DNA of 64,000 bases from JAEUIX01 sp046156035 (GCA_046156035.1 JBJXEW010000052.1:62001-126000); one strand, 5' to 3'; positions 47,019 to 55,540 are shown, counted from the first letter of the stretch. Made by a program: numbers and translations. The notes: generated by a model not told the origin, from the sequence alone.

Positions 47019-47167
47019 CGGACTACTACCTCCAGAACTGGCGTGCGGACGTGGTGGCTGTTGTCGCGGGCCACAACGCCGTGACCGGTGGCGGAACCGC
47101 GTTCGGGGCCGCGATCCTGGAGCGGATCACGTCCTCGGCATATGGCGTGCCGCGGCTGCCCCTCCCG
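47019..47167 (+). pseudogene. Orphan RHS core fragment B
   Basis: Encodes DYYLQNWRADVVAVVAG and SSAYGVPRLPL, matching RHS protein 1 at about 43,428-43,545 (YYAQNWRADVVLLLEG, YSAYGVPSS). It lies downstream of fragment A in the same order as in the intact gene but in another frame. The two are separated by the transglutaminase-like gene on the opposite strand. Confidence 0.75.
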
Positions 47168-47473
47168 GAGGTGGCGTTGAGTTCAGCGGTGCTGTCCTCG
47201 TCCAAGCCGGTCCGGCATCGGGGTGACAGGACCCCAATAGAACTTTTCTTGGAATGCGTTAGGGGATGGGAGGCCTCGACCCGTGGTCTCTTCGGAACTG
47301 ATGCTCCCTGTGGCTCAGCGAGTCGGCCATACCCCATCGTCAAGTTCGCCTGAGTTGCCCCTGCTGGGCGACCCGGACGAACAACCGTCCATCCTGGGCG
47401 AGCGCTTGCAGCACGCAGAGAGGGATTACGATGGTTGTAAGCCCATAGAACTCGAACTCGATCGGGAGTAATC

Positions 47474-47650
47474 CGGACGGTCATCCTCGCACTGCTCCAC
47501 CACCGCCCGCCCGCGGTACGCATCGTGGTCGAATCCCTCACCTTGCTCAGCCTCGTTGGACCTTCGCGGGATCACCGGCTCAATCCTCCGGCTCGACAGC
47601 CACGCCCGTAGCGACCCGGCGCCGAAGCCCTTGTTCCCCGCCAGATTGTG
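47474..47650 (-). mobile_element. IS5-type transposase remnant
   Basis: The minus strand encodes NLAGNKGFGAGSLRAWLSSR, then EPVIPRRSNE, then FDHDAYRGRAVVEQC. This matches the C-terminal half of IS5-type DDE transposases (DKGY...LRAWL...VIPRR...YRxRxVVE). The catalytic Glu region is present, but the usual NRLK segment after it is lost, probably by frameshift. No terminal repeats or N-terminal half were found. It is an inactive remnant. Confidence 0.75.
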
Positions 47651-47748
47651 GGGGCGTGCCGGTTGCCCAGGGGCTTCCTGCGTCGTGCGATCGAGTTGCC
47701 ATCGCTGCTCCACTCACAGCCGGCCACGCCGGACAGCCATTTCGCACG

Positions 47749-47754
47749 TATAAT
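47749..47754 (+). promoter_or_regulatory. TATAAT -10 box upstream of the glycan cassette
   Basis: Perfect TATAAT, 62 bp before the GTG at 47817. No good -35 lies 16-18 nt upstream (ACGCCG at 17). It is a candidate promoter for the 47817-52447 genes. Confidence 0.4.
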
Positions 47755-47816
47755 CGGCCGAAGGCACTAGTATCATCTTGAATCTATCACATGCTGACTT
47801 TCAAGGTTGCTGAGAC

Positions 47817-49451
47817 GTGAAAATCCTCTCCTACAACTCCGGCCACGACGGTGCAATTGCCTTTCTGCAAGACTCTCGTTTGATATTTTCCATCGAATCG
47901 GAGAAAGACTCCAACTATAGGTATTCTGCGGTATCCATCACTGACGCACTAGATGCTGTCGACCAGCTTGGAGAGATTCCTGACATCATCTGCATGGGAG
48001 GCTGGTGGCCGCGGGACCATCACGAGTATCTATACGGATCGCGAGCAAACGGCGGGTACCGTGGCCTCTCGCACACGGATGCCATAATAGACAAAGGACG
48101 ACTTCTGCGGGGTAGGGTAGACTACTTCTCGTCCTCACATGAGCGGTCACACATACTCTGTGCGTTCGGCATGTCCGCGCTACCGAAAGGTACCTCATGC
48201 TACGCGTTGGTGTGGGAAGGAGCGATTGGTGCATTCTACGAGATCGATCCCGAGCTGAACATCAGACTGATCGCCGATGTTCTGAATCACCCGGGACATC
48301 GATACGGCCTGCTCTATGGCCTGGCTGACCCTACATTCCCAAAGGACGGGCCGTACCCCCGTGCCTCGGACGCGGGGAAACTGATGGCCCTCGCCTCGTT
48401 CTCGAAGCGCAGCGTACCTTCCGCCGAGGAGAAGAAACTGCTCGGCTTCCTGCTGGATGGCCCCTACCACAAACTGAGCGACTATCGCGGCCTCACGCTG
48501 GCGCCTCACCTCGACGTGGGCTTAGATGATTCTGAATTTCGCAACTTCGCGGGGATCTACAGCGATGCGATATTCGACGTCTTCTACCACTTCGCGAGGG
48601 CGAACCTGAGGAAAGGACAACCGCTGTTGATTGCGGGCGGATGCGGTCTGAACTGCGACTGGAACACCAAGTGGAAGGAGAGCGGCCTCTTCTCCCACGT
48701 CTTCGTCCCCCCGGTCGCGAACGACTCAGGATCCGCCATCGGCACGGCGATCGACGCACAGTTCCGCTACACCGGAAATCCGAAGATCGAATGGGACGTC
48801 TACTCTGGCCTAGGCTTCCGAGCGCACGCCGCGCTCGATCTGGATAGATATGACATCTACAAGAAAGATCACGCCAAGGTCGCGGACATGCTGGCACACG
48901 ACCTCATTCTGGGATGGGTGAATGGCAAATACGAGATCGGTCCTCGCGCGCTCGGCAACAGGTCCATCCTCGCCGCACCGTTTCGAGATGGCACCCGAGT
49001 GCGACTGAACGAGATCAAGCAGCGCGAACAGTTCCGCCCGATTGCCCCGGTCTGTCTTCGAGATGATGCCAAGAAGTGGTTCGGATGCGACTATGAAAGT
49101 CCCTACATGCTGTATACGTACCGTTCGACTACGAGCGCACTCGCGGCCGTCACCCATGTGAATGGCACCGCTCGCCTACAGACGGTCACGCCCACAACTA
49201 ACAAACGTCTGTGCGACCTGCTAGTCGCATTCAAGGCATGCACTGGGTACGGAGTGCTGTGCAACACGTCTCTCAACTTCAAAGGCAAAGGCTTCATAAA
49301 CAACATGAGCGATCTTGATGCTTATACCGTCGAGCACGGCCTGGATGGGTTCGTCGTCGAGGGGCGAGCATATCTCCTAAAGAGTTCCCGGCGATATCAG
49401 GCGTATCTGAACCCGGCAGCGCCCTTGACGGTGGATATCATGCCGAAGTAG
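47817..49451 (+). CDS. Carbamoyltransferase of the NodU/CmcH/TobZ family
   Basis: A 544-residue O-carbamoyltransferase. Family motifs: MKILSYNSGHDGA at the N-terminus, HERSHILCAFGMS metal-binding region (~106-118), GGCGLNCDWNTK (~274) and the signature NGKYEIGPRALGNRSILA (~368-385), then EQFRPIAPV. Length fits the family. These enzymes transfer carbamoyl from carbamoyl phosphate via carbamoyl-AMP to a sugar or antibiotic hydroxyl. The start is a GTG at 47817 with AAGG about 10 nt upstream. It is followed after 21 bp by a glycosyltransferase gene, so the likely substrate is a cell-surface or secreted glycan. The cassette sits between decayed RHS/IS DNA and other accessory genes, consistent with lateral gain. 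Confidence 0.9.
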   Translation: MKILSYNSGHDGAIAFLQDSRLIFSIESEKDSNYRYSAVSITDALDAVDQLGEIPDIICMGGWWPRDHHEYLYGSRANGGYRGLSHTDAIIDKGRLLRGRVDYFSSSHERSHILCAFGMSALPKGTSCYALVWEGAIGAFYEIDPELNIRLIADVLNHPGHRYGLLYGLADPTFPKDGPYPRASDAGKLMALASFSKRSVPSAEEKKLLGFLLDGPYHKLSDYRGLTLAPHLDVGLDDSEFRNFAGIYSDAIFDVFYHFARANLRKGQPLLIAGGCGLNCDWNTKWKESGLFSHVFVPPVANDSGSAIGTAIDAQFRYTGNPKIEWDVYSGLGFRAHAALDLDRYDIYKKDHAKVADMLAHDLILGWVNGKYEIGPRALGNRSILAAPFRDGTRVRLNEIKQREQFRPIAPVCLRDDAKKWFGCDYESPYMLYTYRSTTSALAAVTHVNGTARLQTVTPTTNKRLCDLLVAFKACTGYGVLCNTSLNFKGKGFINNMSDLDAYTVEHGLDGFVVEGRAYLLKSSRRYQAYLNPAAPLTVDIMPK

Positions 49452-49472
49452 CACGATATCTGGAGTGGCAGC

Positions 49473-50339
49473 ATGGATGATCCATACTCAACCGGTTTCG
49501 AGGAATGCGATCGCCTGCGATCTGCCTTCATCCGAGACCTTGCTCTGCGGCAGTGCGAACGCTCTGCGAGAACGGCCCCGGGCTTCCGCACCGAGACGGC
49601 GCTGATCCCGAAGAAGCTCATCAGGTACTGGCACGACCCGTCCGATCTGCCAGAAGACGTCCGCGTCTGCCTCAATAGTTGGGATCAGCTCCGCGACGAG
49701 GGCTTTGAGTTCTACATGTTCGACGACTCCTCCGCAGCAGCGTATATCGCGGCTGCATGTGGTGAGCGGGAGCGACAAGCATTTGCGCACTGCAGCCACC
49801 CGGCGATGCGTTGCGACTATCTGCGTATGTGCTTTGTACTCGCGGAGGGCGGCTTCTACGTTGATGCGGACGATGTGCTGCTGGGCGACCGCTGGAGACA
49901 CATCTTCCGAGATGGCAGGCTCAAGGTGCAGCCTTTGTGCTACGATATCCCGACGGGCGGCATGGTGCCTGCGGCTGAGATCTGGCGAGCCGAGTTGCCG
50001 ACGGATGGGCGCATTTTCTACGTCAACAACAACCCAATCGCTGCGCCCGCCAACCATCCGGTCCTGAGACGCGCGCTTGCCCGTGCGACCGACAAGTTGC
50101 TCGGTGAGGAACGCTTTCCAGAGATCCAGTCCACGACCGGGCCGGGCAACCTTTCCGTTGCTCTTGCGGCTCACGCGCGTCACCTCGAGCTGACCGGTCT
50201 TCCCTGCGACTTCGAGTTGCTGCGCGACTGGCACTGTATCGCGGAGACGCGTTGGAACCTTTCCTATCGAGGCGATGCACGCAACTGGCGCAACGGTGTT
50301 CGGCTGCTGAGGCGGGATGCGAGCGAGCCAAGTCGATGA
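49473..50339 (+). CDS. DXD-motif glycosyltransferase (OCH1/TcdA-TcdB-like sugar-binding family)
   Basis: A 288-residue protein with PKKLIRYWHDPSDLPEDV near 47-64 and HPAMRCDYLRMCFVLAEGG (109-127) followed by FYVDADD (DXD at 131-133). This is the core of the glycosyltransferase family with the DXD sugar-binding motif. The start ATG has GGAG about 8 nt upstream. Its stop overlaps the next start by 4 nt (ATGA at 50336), indicating translational coupling. It should transfer a nucleotide-sugar-derived residue onto a glycan; the exact donor and acceptor are unknown. It is between the carbamoyltransferase and the GT25/GH16 fusion. Confidence 0.85.
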   Translation: MDDPYSTGFEECDRLRSAFIRDLALRQCERSARTAPGFRTETALIPKKLIRYWHDPSDLPEDVRVCLNSWDQLRDEGFEFYMFDDSSAAAYIAAACGERERQAFAHCSHPAMRCDYLRMCFVLAEGGFYVDADDVLLGDRWRHIFRDGRLKVQPLCYDIPTGGMVPAAEIWRAELPTDGRIFYVNNNPIAAPANHPVLRRALARATDKLLGEERFPEIQSTTGPGNLSVALAAHARHLELTGLPCDFELLRDWHCIAETRWNLSYRGDARNWRNGVRLLRRDASEPSR

Positions 50340-52447
50340 ATCTCCTGAGAGCTTCAGGTCAGCTCGGGAGGTTCGCGTTCCGCGCGCTGCGCGCGATGAC
50401 AGGCATCATCCCCGGCGGCCGGATCTCGGCGTTCGGTACTGGCGAGGGGAAGATCGGAATGGTCCTGATCGTGAACCTCGACCGACAACCGCGACGGTTG
50501 CGGCGCATTTTACGGGAGCTAAGCCGGTTCCGGACGTCCGACGGTGTCCCGCTGACCTCCATAGCGCGTCGGCTGTCGGCCGTGGACGCCCGAGATGGCC
50601 GCGCCGTCGCCGCAACGGTCGATGTTGATTCGACCTACCTCGTCGGTGACCAACTGTACGTCCAGCCGGATGCGAGGCTTGAGGAGTGCTTTGACGTCGA
50701 AGAGCCGGTCAGAATGACGCCGCAGGAAGTGGCAATCGCCAGATCGCACGTCGAGGTGTGGAAGGCCGTCGCGGCAGGTTCCGACGATCATGTGTTAGTA
50801 CTCGAAGACGATGTCTGGTTCAAACGCGGCGCCGCGGCAGCGATCGACCGCGGTTGGCGAGCCGCGCTCCGACGTTGCCCCGCTGAGGGCGGGCCGCGTT
50901 TGCTCTATCTCTCCTATGAGGACGCGGGCGGGACGGCGGAGCGTACCGACGCTTGCGATGCGCTATTCCGGCCGGAGCGAGGACTCTGGTTCCTTTCCGG
51001 TTACGTGCTGTCTCGCGGAGGGGCGGAAGCCCTACTGCGAGCGATGCCCGTAGTCGGTCCCGTCGACATGTGGATGAACTATCGCTTCAAGGAACTCGGT
51101 GCACTTGCGCTCTCCTCGCCCGCCATACTGCAGAGGCAGGATAACGCCTCAGACAATTCCTATTCGATCCTGCCGTTCTTGGCACGGGCAGGAATTGTCG
51201 ATGCGAGCTCGGGGCCGGTGCCGCCGGATAGAACACACGCTAACCGGGTCTTAGCGTGGACCGCTGTCGGTGAGCGCGAAGGCCTTGCGATGGCACTGTC
51301 GATGCTTGGACTGCGCGTCCGGGCGTTCGACGGCGATGAAAGGGCGATCCAGTCGCGAGATCTTGCGAGCCTCTTCGAAGAATTCGACGCCCTCGTCGAC
51401 GCTCCACTTACTCCGGACGCATTGTCGGCCGCAATCGCGAGGGCAGGCAACAAATTCATCTTGGAGTCGAGTGCTGCACTCCGGCATAAGCTGGAACCCG
51501 AGCGCCTGCCGTCTGCCCGGACTGCGGTTCTGTCGCTTGGCCGGACGGACGTTGAATCGTGGAAGCCGCTCTGCGCCCTTCTCGGTCTTGCGCAACCCGT
51601 CCAGGCCTTCCCTGTCGGAGCTCCCCGAGGTTGGAGGATCTTCCGGGATGATCGTCCGGGCTCGGGGCGTGAGTCTATCCTTGGCCGACGTAAGGCTCAT
51701 CGGCTGGATGATTCGCCTTGGGTGCTGCCTTCAGGGATGGGTTGGGAATCAGGGCCTCCCACCGGTCAGCCGATGCCACTCGCAGGAAGGTGCCTCATAT
51801 ATGCAGCAATGACGACCGCGACGCCATCTCTTGCCGGGCTGGTCGAGACCTTTCCGGGCAATCTAGCGTCGTTCACACGAGAAGGTCTGGTACATGATGA
51901 GTACGGCGCGCAACTCGTCGTCAGCAAGACTGCCGCTGGGAACCGGCCGTACCGGTCCGGCGCCTTCGCGTCCGTGGATGATTTCCAGCACGGGCGCTTC
52001 GAGGCCGAGATAAGGGCCGCTCGCGGCTCCGGCCTCGTCACCGGTTTCTTCCTCCATCGAGACTCACCTCGGCAGGAGATCGACATTGAATTGCCCGGCG
52101 GCGATCCGCGAAGTATGCTGATCAACGTCTACTTCAACCCCGGTGACGACGGGGCGACAATGAGTTTTGGCTATCGGGGCTCGCCCTGCCGCATCGACCT
52201 CGGCTTTGACGCCACGTTGGACTTCCACCTTTATGGGATCGACTGGCGACCGGGTCGCATCGCGTGGTCAGTGGACGGCAGGATCGTCCAGGAACGAGTG
52301 GGCTGGAATCCCACTCCCCTGCCGCATCTCCCCATGCGACTACACGCCAACTTGTGGGCTCCTCGCTCTGAAGAACTCGCCGGACGGATTGACGAAGCTT
52401 CCCTGCCTGCAACCGCGACTTTCAGGAATGTATCGGTACGGACCTGA
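50336..52447 (+). CDS. Three-part fusion: GT25 glycosyltransferase, sulfotransferase-like, GH16
   Basis: A 703-residue fusion starting at the ATG at 50336, overlapping the previous stop (ATGA). Residues ~41-280 match GT25 (LPS/collagen glucosyltransferase type): GMVLIVNLDRQPRR, RSHVEVWKA, VLVLEDDV (157-159 EDD) and SGYVLSRGGAE. Residues ~305-440 resemble the C-terminal part of small P-loop sulfotransferases (EREGLAMALSMLGLRV, ESWKPLCALLGL) but lack a visible P-loop. Residues ~500-703 are a GH16 domain with the catalytic EIDIE at 581-585 (E581, D583, E585) and HLYGIDWRPGRIAWSVDG. No signal peptide is visible. Joining glycan-making and glycan-cleaving domains in one chain is unusual; it may edit or terminate a polysaccharide chain. 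Confidence 0.8.
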   Translation: MNLLRASGQLGRFAFRALRAMTGIIPGGRISAFGTGEGKIGMVLIVNLDRQPRRLRRILRELSRFRTSDGVPLTSIARRLSAVDARDGRAVAATVDVDSTYLVGDQLYVQPDARLEECFDVEEPVRMTPQEVAIARSHVEVWKAVAAGSDDHVLVLEDDVWFKRGAAAAIDRGWRAALRRCPAEGGPRLLYLSYEDAGGTAERTDACDALFRPERGLWFLSGYVLSRGGAEALLRAMPVVGPVDMWMNYRFKELGALALSSPAILQRQDNASDNSYSILPFLARAGIVDASSGPVPPDRTHANRVLAWTAVGEREGLAMALSMLGLRVRAFDGDERAIQSRDLASLFEEFDALVDAPLTPDALSAAIARAGNKFILESSAALRHKLEPERLPSARTAVLSLGRTDVESWKPLCALLGLAQPVQAFPVGAPRGWRIFRDDRPGSGRESILGRRKAHRLDDSPWVLPSGMGWESGPPTGQPMPLAGRCLIYAAMTTATPSLAGLVETFPGNLASFTREGLVHDEYGAQLVVSKTAAGNRPYRSGAFASVDDFQHGRFEAEIRAARGSGLVTGFFLHRDSPRQEIDIELPGGDPRSMLINVYFNPGDDGATMSFGYRGSPCRIDLGFDATLDFHLYGIDWRPGRIAWSVDGRIVQERVGWNPTPLPHLPMRLHANLWAPRSEELAGRIDEASLPATATFRNVSVRT

Positions 52448-52670
52448 ATGCCGAACTGGACTCGTCCACCCACTCAGGTGGCTGCAGCACGTTGTGCGCG
52501 ACGGGAAAGGCGTTGCACCTACTACGAACCCCTTGAACGCAAACGGGGGGCTCCTACAAAGAACCTGGCGCTGGGTCAACAGCCTTTTTGGAAGGTGCCA
52601 GCCCGACCCCGCGGCCCTCACCGATTCCGTGGTCGGCCTGCATTACGCAAGCCGACGGGGACGAGGTTGG

Positions 52671-52997
52671 TCAGCGCTTCCCTTTGCCTACGAGTTCACC
52701 GATCAGTAGCCCGAGGGCGAGGAGTGCGCCTCCTACCACCAAGGCCTGAATGACCTCTTGACCGACCTTGTCAGGGCGAAAGTCCGCGGCCTGCATCTGG
52801 TGGTGGTTGACCCGTTGATCAAGGACGGCGAGAAGGCCAGCGGCAACCCCGTCGATGGGTATCAGGGAAGCACCGGCGGCTTCCCACCTATGGACAGTTC
52901 CAGGATGCACCGCAATCACGGTGGAAAACTGCGGGGCCGACATTCCTAACGCTTCCCGAATTTGTCTGACTCTGTCGCCTGAGAGCTTGACTTTCAT
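52671..52997 (-). CDS. HTH protein with C-terminal transmembrane helix
   Basis: A 108-residue protein with an XRE/MqsA-type helix-turn-helix at ~7-42 (RVRQIREALGMSAPQFSTV, then VHPGTVHRWEAAG) and a single C-terminal TM at ~83-102 (VIQALVVGGALLALGLLIGE), ending in GKGKR. It is divergent from the LRAT-like gene, which also has a C-terminal TM, with 78 bp between their starts. A GCGTCG-N6-CGACGC dyad (53028-53045) in that gap could be its operator. It is probably a membrane-tethered regulator of the divergent pair; the tether and HTH are seen, the target is inferred. Confidence 0.8.
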   Translation of the reverse strand: MKVKLSGDRVRQIREALGMSAPQFSTVIAVHPGTVHRWEAAGASLIPIDGVAAGLLAVLDQRVNHHQMQAADFRPDKVGQEVIQALVVGGALLALGLLIGELVGKGKR

Positions 52998-53027
52998 GAA
53001 CGAGCACTCACAATTGCGAGTTGTTGC

Positions 53028-53045
53028 GCGTCGTCTGCGCGACGC
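53028..53045. promoter_or_regulatory. GCGTCG-N6-CGACGC dyad, candidate operator
   Basis: Perfect 6-bp arms in the 78-bp gap between the divergent HTH-TM and LRAT-like genes, about 30 bp before the LRAT-like ATG. The location suits autoregulation by the HTH protein. Confidence 0.4.
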
Positions 53046-53075
53046 TTTCGAGAGTATAGCCCGTTGGAGACAGAC

Positions 53076-53474
53076 ATGTCACGGCAGCTACTTCCCGGTC
53101 AGCACATCAAGGTCAGTCGGTTTTTCTACTCCCATCACGGCATATTCATGGGATTCCACCAAGGGTCGCCGGTCGTCGCCGAACTCGCCAAGCCGCCAGA
53201 CGGGGGTGTGGTTCGCCTGGTTTGGCTGGAGACGTTCGCGCGAGGCGCTCAACTTGAAGTTGTAGAGCACGCCGACGGCGTCGCCCTGGATCAGGTCGTC
53301 AGGAACGTAGTGCAGGCGCGGGGTTGGCGGAAGTATGACCTGTTCGACTGGAACTGTGAACACTTCGCGAACTGGTGCTCGACACATCAGGTTCGGAGCC
53401 TGCAGGTCGAAGGCCTCTCGACGGCGGCCATCTTCGTGCTCGGACTGTGGCTTCTGGGAAAGCTCGGGGCGTGA
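53076..53474 (+). CDS. LRAT-like (permuted NlpC/P60) protein with C-terminal TM
   Basis: A 132-residue protein. The ATG at 53076 has GGAGA 6 nt upstream, so it is preferred to an upstream TTG. His21 in FYSHHGIFMGF and Cys94 in FDWNCEHFANWC give the H...C order of LRAT-type circularly permuted NlpC/P60 domains, and the NCEHFANWC box is characteristic. A C-terminal TM (~115-130, TAAIFVLGLWLLGKL) anchors it, as in eukaryotic LRAT relatives. LRAT-like enzymes are acyltransferases or thiol phospholipases acting on lipids. It is paired with a divergent HTH-TM gene. A membrane-lipid effector under HTH control is plausible; that function is inferred. Confidence 0.85.
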   Translation: MSRQLLPGQHIKVSRFFYSHHGIFMGFHQGSPVVAELAKPPDGGVVRLVWLETFARGAQLEVVEHADGVALDQVVRNVVQARGWRKYDLFDWNCEHFANWCSTHQVRSLQVEGLSTAAIFVLGLWLLGKLGA

Positions 53475-53498
53475 CGCGTCGTCGAGATCAATGACACC

Positions 53499-54737
53499 CT
53501 ACCGGACGCTCCCGTCCATCAGTTCCAACGCCCAAGCAGATTCCTCGACGCTGAACGGGCCCGCGTGCCCTGGCAGTCGGTACTGCGGCCAGCTGGTTTC
53601 CTGATGTCCGATTTCCGCGCTGGTTGGGCAGTGGCTGCATCCGCCGTACTCATCACACGCGATCCTTCCCCACAGGCTGCCAGAGTTCAGAACCGCTTGG
53701 AAGTTCTCCTTTGTGAAAGCGCCCGGGGCCCGCCCCACCGGTGTGGGGGTGGAGAACTCCATCGCCTTGCTTGCGGCTCCAGCGCCGAAGGCGTCGCCTG
53801 CGCCCGTGGGGTCCTTGACGCCCGGGATGCGGTAGGGCGGCACGAGGAAGAGCTTGGACTCGTTCCGCAGCACCGCAGCGGCACCCCAGCGGTTGGCCGT
53901 GACCACCGCGGTCGTGTTGGCCATCTGGAAAAAACTGAGGATTGCCTCCAAGCTGGGTTGCTCGCTCGTGGCATCCATGTGGATGGCCTGCTGCCGTTCC
54001 GCGTTCGCCTTCCAGTCATTCCGGTATGCCGCGTCGCGGGCAAGCCTCGTCTCCTGCCGATTCTTGATACACGCTCGGCACTTCTCGCACTCTCGCGACC
54101 GGAAGACAAAGTCCCGAGCCTCCGACAGCTCGAACTGGACATAGTGAATCTGATCCCAAAGGTCGTCCCATTGGTGGAAGCATCGTTTGTACTGCGAGCT
54201 GCCGGGGAAAAAAAACCGCAGGACCGATCCGCCCGAGCACTTTGCGAAGCACGCCTTGGTCGCTTCGAGCGACTTCTCACCTCGGATGTGGCCTACAAGG
54301 ATGGCGAAGGGCCTGCCCGCCCGCTGCGCGGGCTGGTCAGCGGCGTCGCGTGCAGCTTTTTCGACCCGGCTCGCGACCTCGTCGGCAAACTTGATCCCCA
54401 CACCACTGTCCACCGTGATGATGGTGCGTTCCTCGTGCGACAACAAGATAGTCGCGTGGGATGTGTCCGCGTCGTACGTGTGGTTTGGCGGGCCCATGTC
54501 GGGCATCTCGACATCCAGAGCCGCGCTGCACGCGACTCCGCCCGGACCTAGCCCGATGGGAAGCACCGGGAAGACCGTGTGGCCAACCATCCTCAGCCGG
54601 ACCGCTTGGTTCAATCCTCCGCCTCCGACGGTTTCGACCTGGCGGTCGGCGCTGTGCTTGGCCCCGGAGCTCAACGGGTGCTGCAATGGGATGATGGTCT
54701 CCGAATTCGCGCCACCAACGACAACAAAGGAGTGCAT
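53499..54737 (-). CDS. Divergent PfkB/ribokinase-fold protein with cysteine clusters
   Basis: A 412-residue protein with the PfkB-family sugar-binding start VGGGGLNQAVRLRMVGHTV (37-55) and the nucleotide-binding signature KDPTGAGDAFGAG (308-320). The usual length is ~300-330; here a ~100-residue insert (~180-275) carries CEKCRAC (217-223), and a C-terminal extension has CDEYGGCSHC (361-370). A second Gly-rich loop (IGLGPGGVACSAA) lies near 61-73. A GAGG ribosome box precedes the ATG. It is convergent with the LRAT-like gene. It may be a carbohydrate or nucleoside kinase with a metal site, or an inactive relative used for sensing; the substrate is unknown. Confidence 0.75.
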   Translation of the reverse strand: MHSFVVVGGANSETIIPLQHPLSSGAKHSADRQVETVGGGGLNQAVRLRMVGHTVFPVLPIGLGPGGVACSAALDVEMPDMGPPNHTYDADTSHATILLSHEERTIITVDSGVGIKFADEVASRVEKAARDAADQPAQRAGRPFAILVGHIRGEKSLEATKACFAKCSGGSVLRFFFPGSSQYKRCFHQWDDLWDQIHYVQFELSEARDFVFRSRECEKCRACIKNRQETRLARDAAYRNDWKANAERQQAIHMDATSEQPSLEAILSFFQMANTTAVVTANRWGAAAVLRNESKLFLVPPYRIPGVKDPTGAGDAFGAGAASKAMEFSTPTPVGRAPGAFTKENFQAVLNSGSLWGRIACDEYGGCSHCPTSAEIGHQETSWPQYRLPGHAGPFSVEESAWALELMDGSVR

Positions 54738-54787
54738 TCATCACCTCGCTTTGAGCAATCCGTGGTTTCGCATTCGCGGCGAGCACG

Positions 54788-55540
54788 TTATTGGCCGACG
54801 GCATTCCGCCACGCCGCGTCGTTGGCCGTTGCGTTGGCCTCGCGATTGACCTTGGCGGTTGACGCGCCGGCTTGGCCGTCGGCGGAGAGGACGGCGCTGC
54901 GGGCCGCTTCGGGCGCGATCTCGCCGCCGGGGGTCTGGGCCACTTGCGTCGCGGCCTCGCGGAGGGCGACAAGGGTGGCTTCGTCGCGTGTGTCGGGGAG
55001 GTAATCGGCGGACAGGTCGTAGCGGCGGTTGGTCTGGATGCGTTGCAGGGCCGCGGCGGTGTCGGCGCTCACACCCGCGGCGGTGCGGACAGCCGCGACG
55101 GCCGAGGCGAAGGCGGCGACCGTGGTGGCGATCTGGGTGCGCAGGCTGCCAAGCTGCTGGAGGTCTTCGGAACTTGCCAGCCCACGGCGGGCTTTGGCTT
55201 CGAGGGTCGTGGCGGTTGCCTGCAGGCTTCGCAGGGCTTCGTCCGTTACGCGCGGCACTTCCAGACCGTCCAGTATGGCGGTTCGCACGTTGGCGGCCAC
55301 GGTCGACACTTGGCTCGGCGTCATGCCCACTGCCGTGAGGGCATCGGGGACGAGGCCGGCCTGGATGAGGGCGGTCTGCACCTCACGCTCTGCGGCGGCA
55401 AGGAACGCAAGATGCAGCGACACCGCCGAGAACGTGGACGCTTCGAGACCGGCATGCGCCCGCGTCTCAACAGAGCCTGCAAGGCCCAACCCAACGTTCA
55501 GGGCGAGGAGTGCGGGCACGAGGCGTGAGCGAACCTGCAT
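54788..55540 (-). CDS. Secreted Ala-rich helical protein divergent from RHS gene 2
   Basis: A 250-residue protein with AGGAGG before the ATG at 55540 and a clear signal peptide (LVPALLALNVGLGLAGSVETRAHA). The mature part is helical and Ala-rich (LAFLAAAEREVQTALIQAG, LRTQIATTVAAFASAVAAV). Its AGVSADTAAALQRIQTNRR block (155-173) matches AGLSNDQVAALRATREQRR of the protein encoded at 36251-36985, in the same order after an ALIQAGLVPDAL block (57-68). Both lie head-to-head with RHS genes, so a conserved RHS partner role is likely. A 15-bp dyad at 55628-55642 lies between this gene and RHS gene 2. Confidence 0.8.
   Translation of the reverse strand: MQVRSRLVPALLALNVGLGLAGSVETRAHAGLEASTFSAVSLHLAFLAAAEREVQTALIQAGLVPDALTAVGMTPSQVSTVAANVRTAILDGLEVPRVTDEALRSLQATATTLEAKARRGLASSEDLQQLGSLRTQIATTVAAFASAVAAVRTAAGVSADTAAALQRIQTNRRYDLSADYLPDTRDEATLVALREAATQVAQTPGGEIAPEAARSAVLSADGQAGASTAKVNREANATANDAAWRNAVGQ

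Larger units (their letters stand above)
46872..47816. other. Decayed region with RHS and IS remnants
   Basis: 945 bp without an intact gene. It contains orphan RHS fragment B (47019-47167), an IS5-type transposase remnant (about 47474-47650) and a TATAAT box (47749-47754). The rest shows no recognisable coding sequence. Confidence 0.7.

Noticed and set aside
52448..52670. Short open frames after the GT25/GH16 gene
   Set aside because: No ribosome binding site, no recognisable family, and composition like non-coding DNA.
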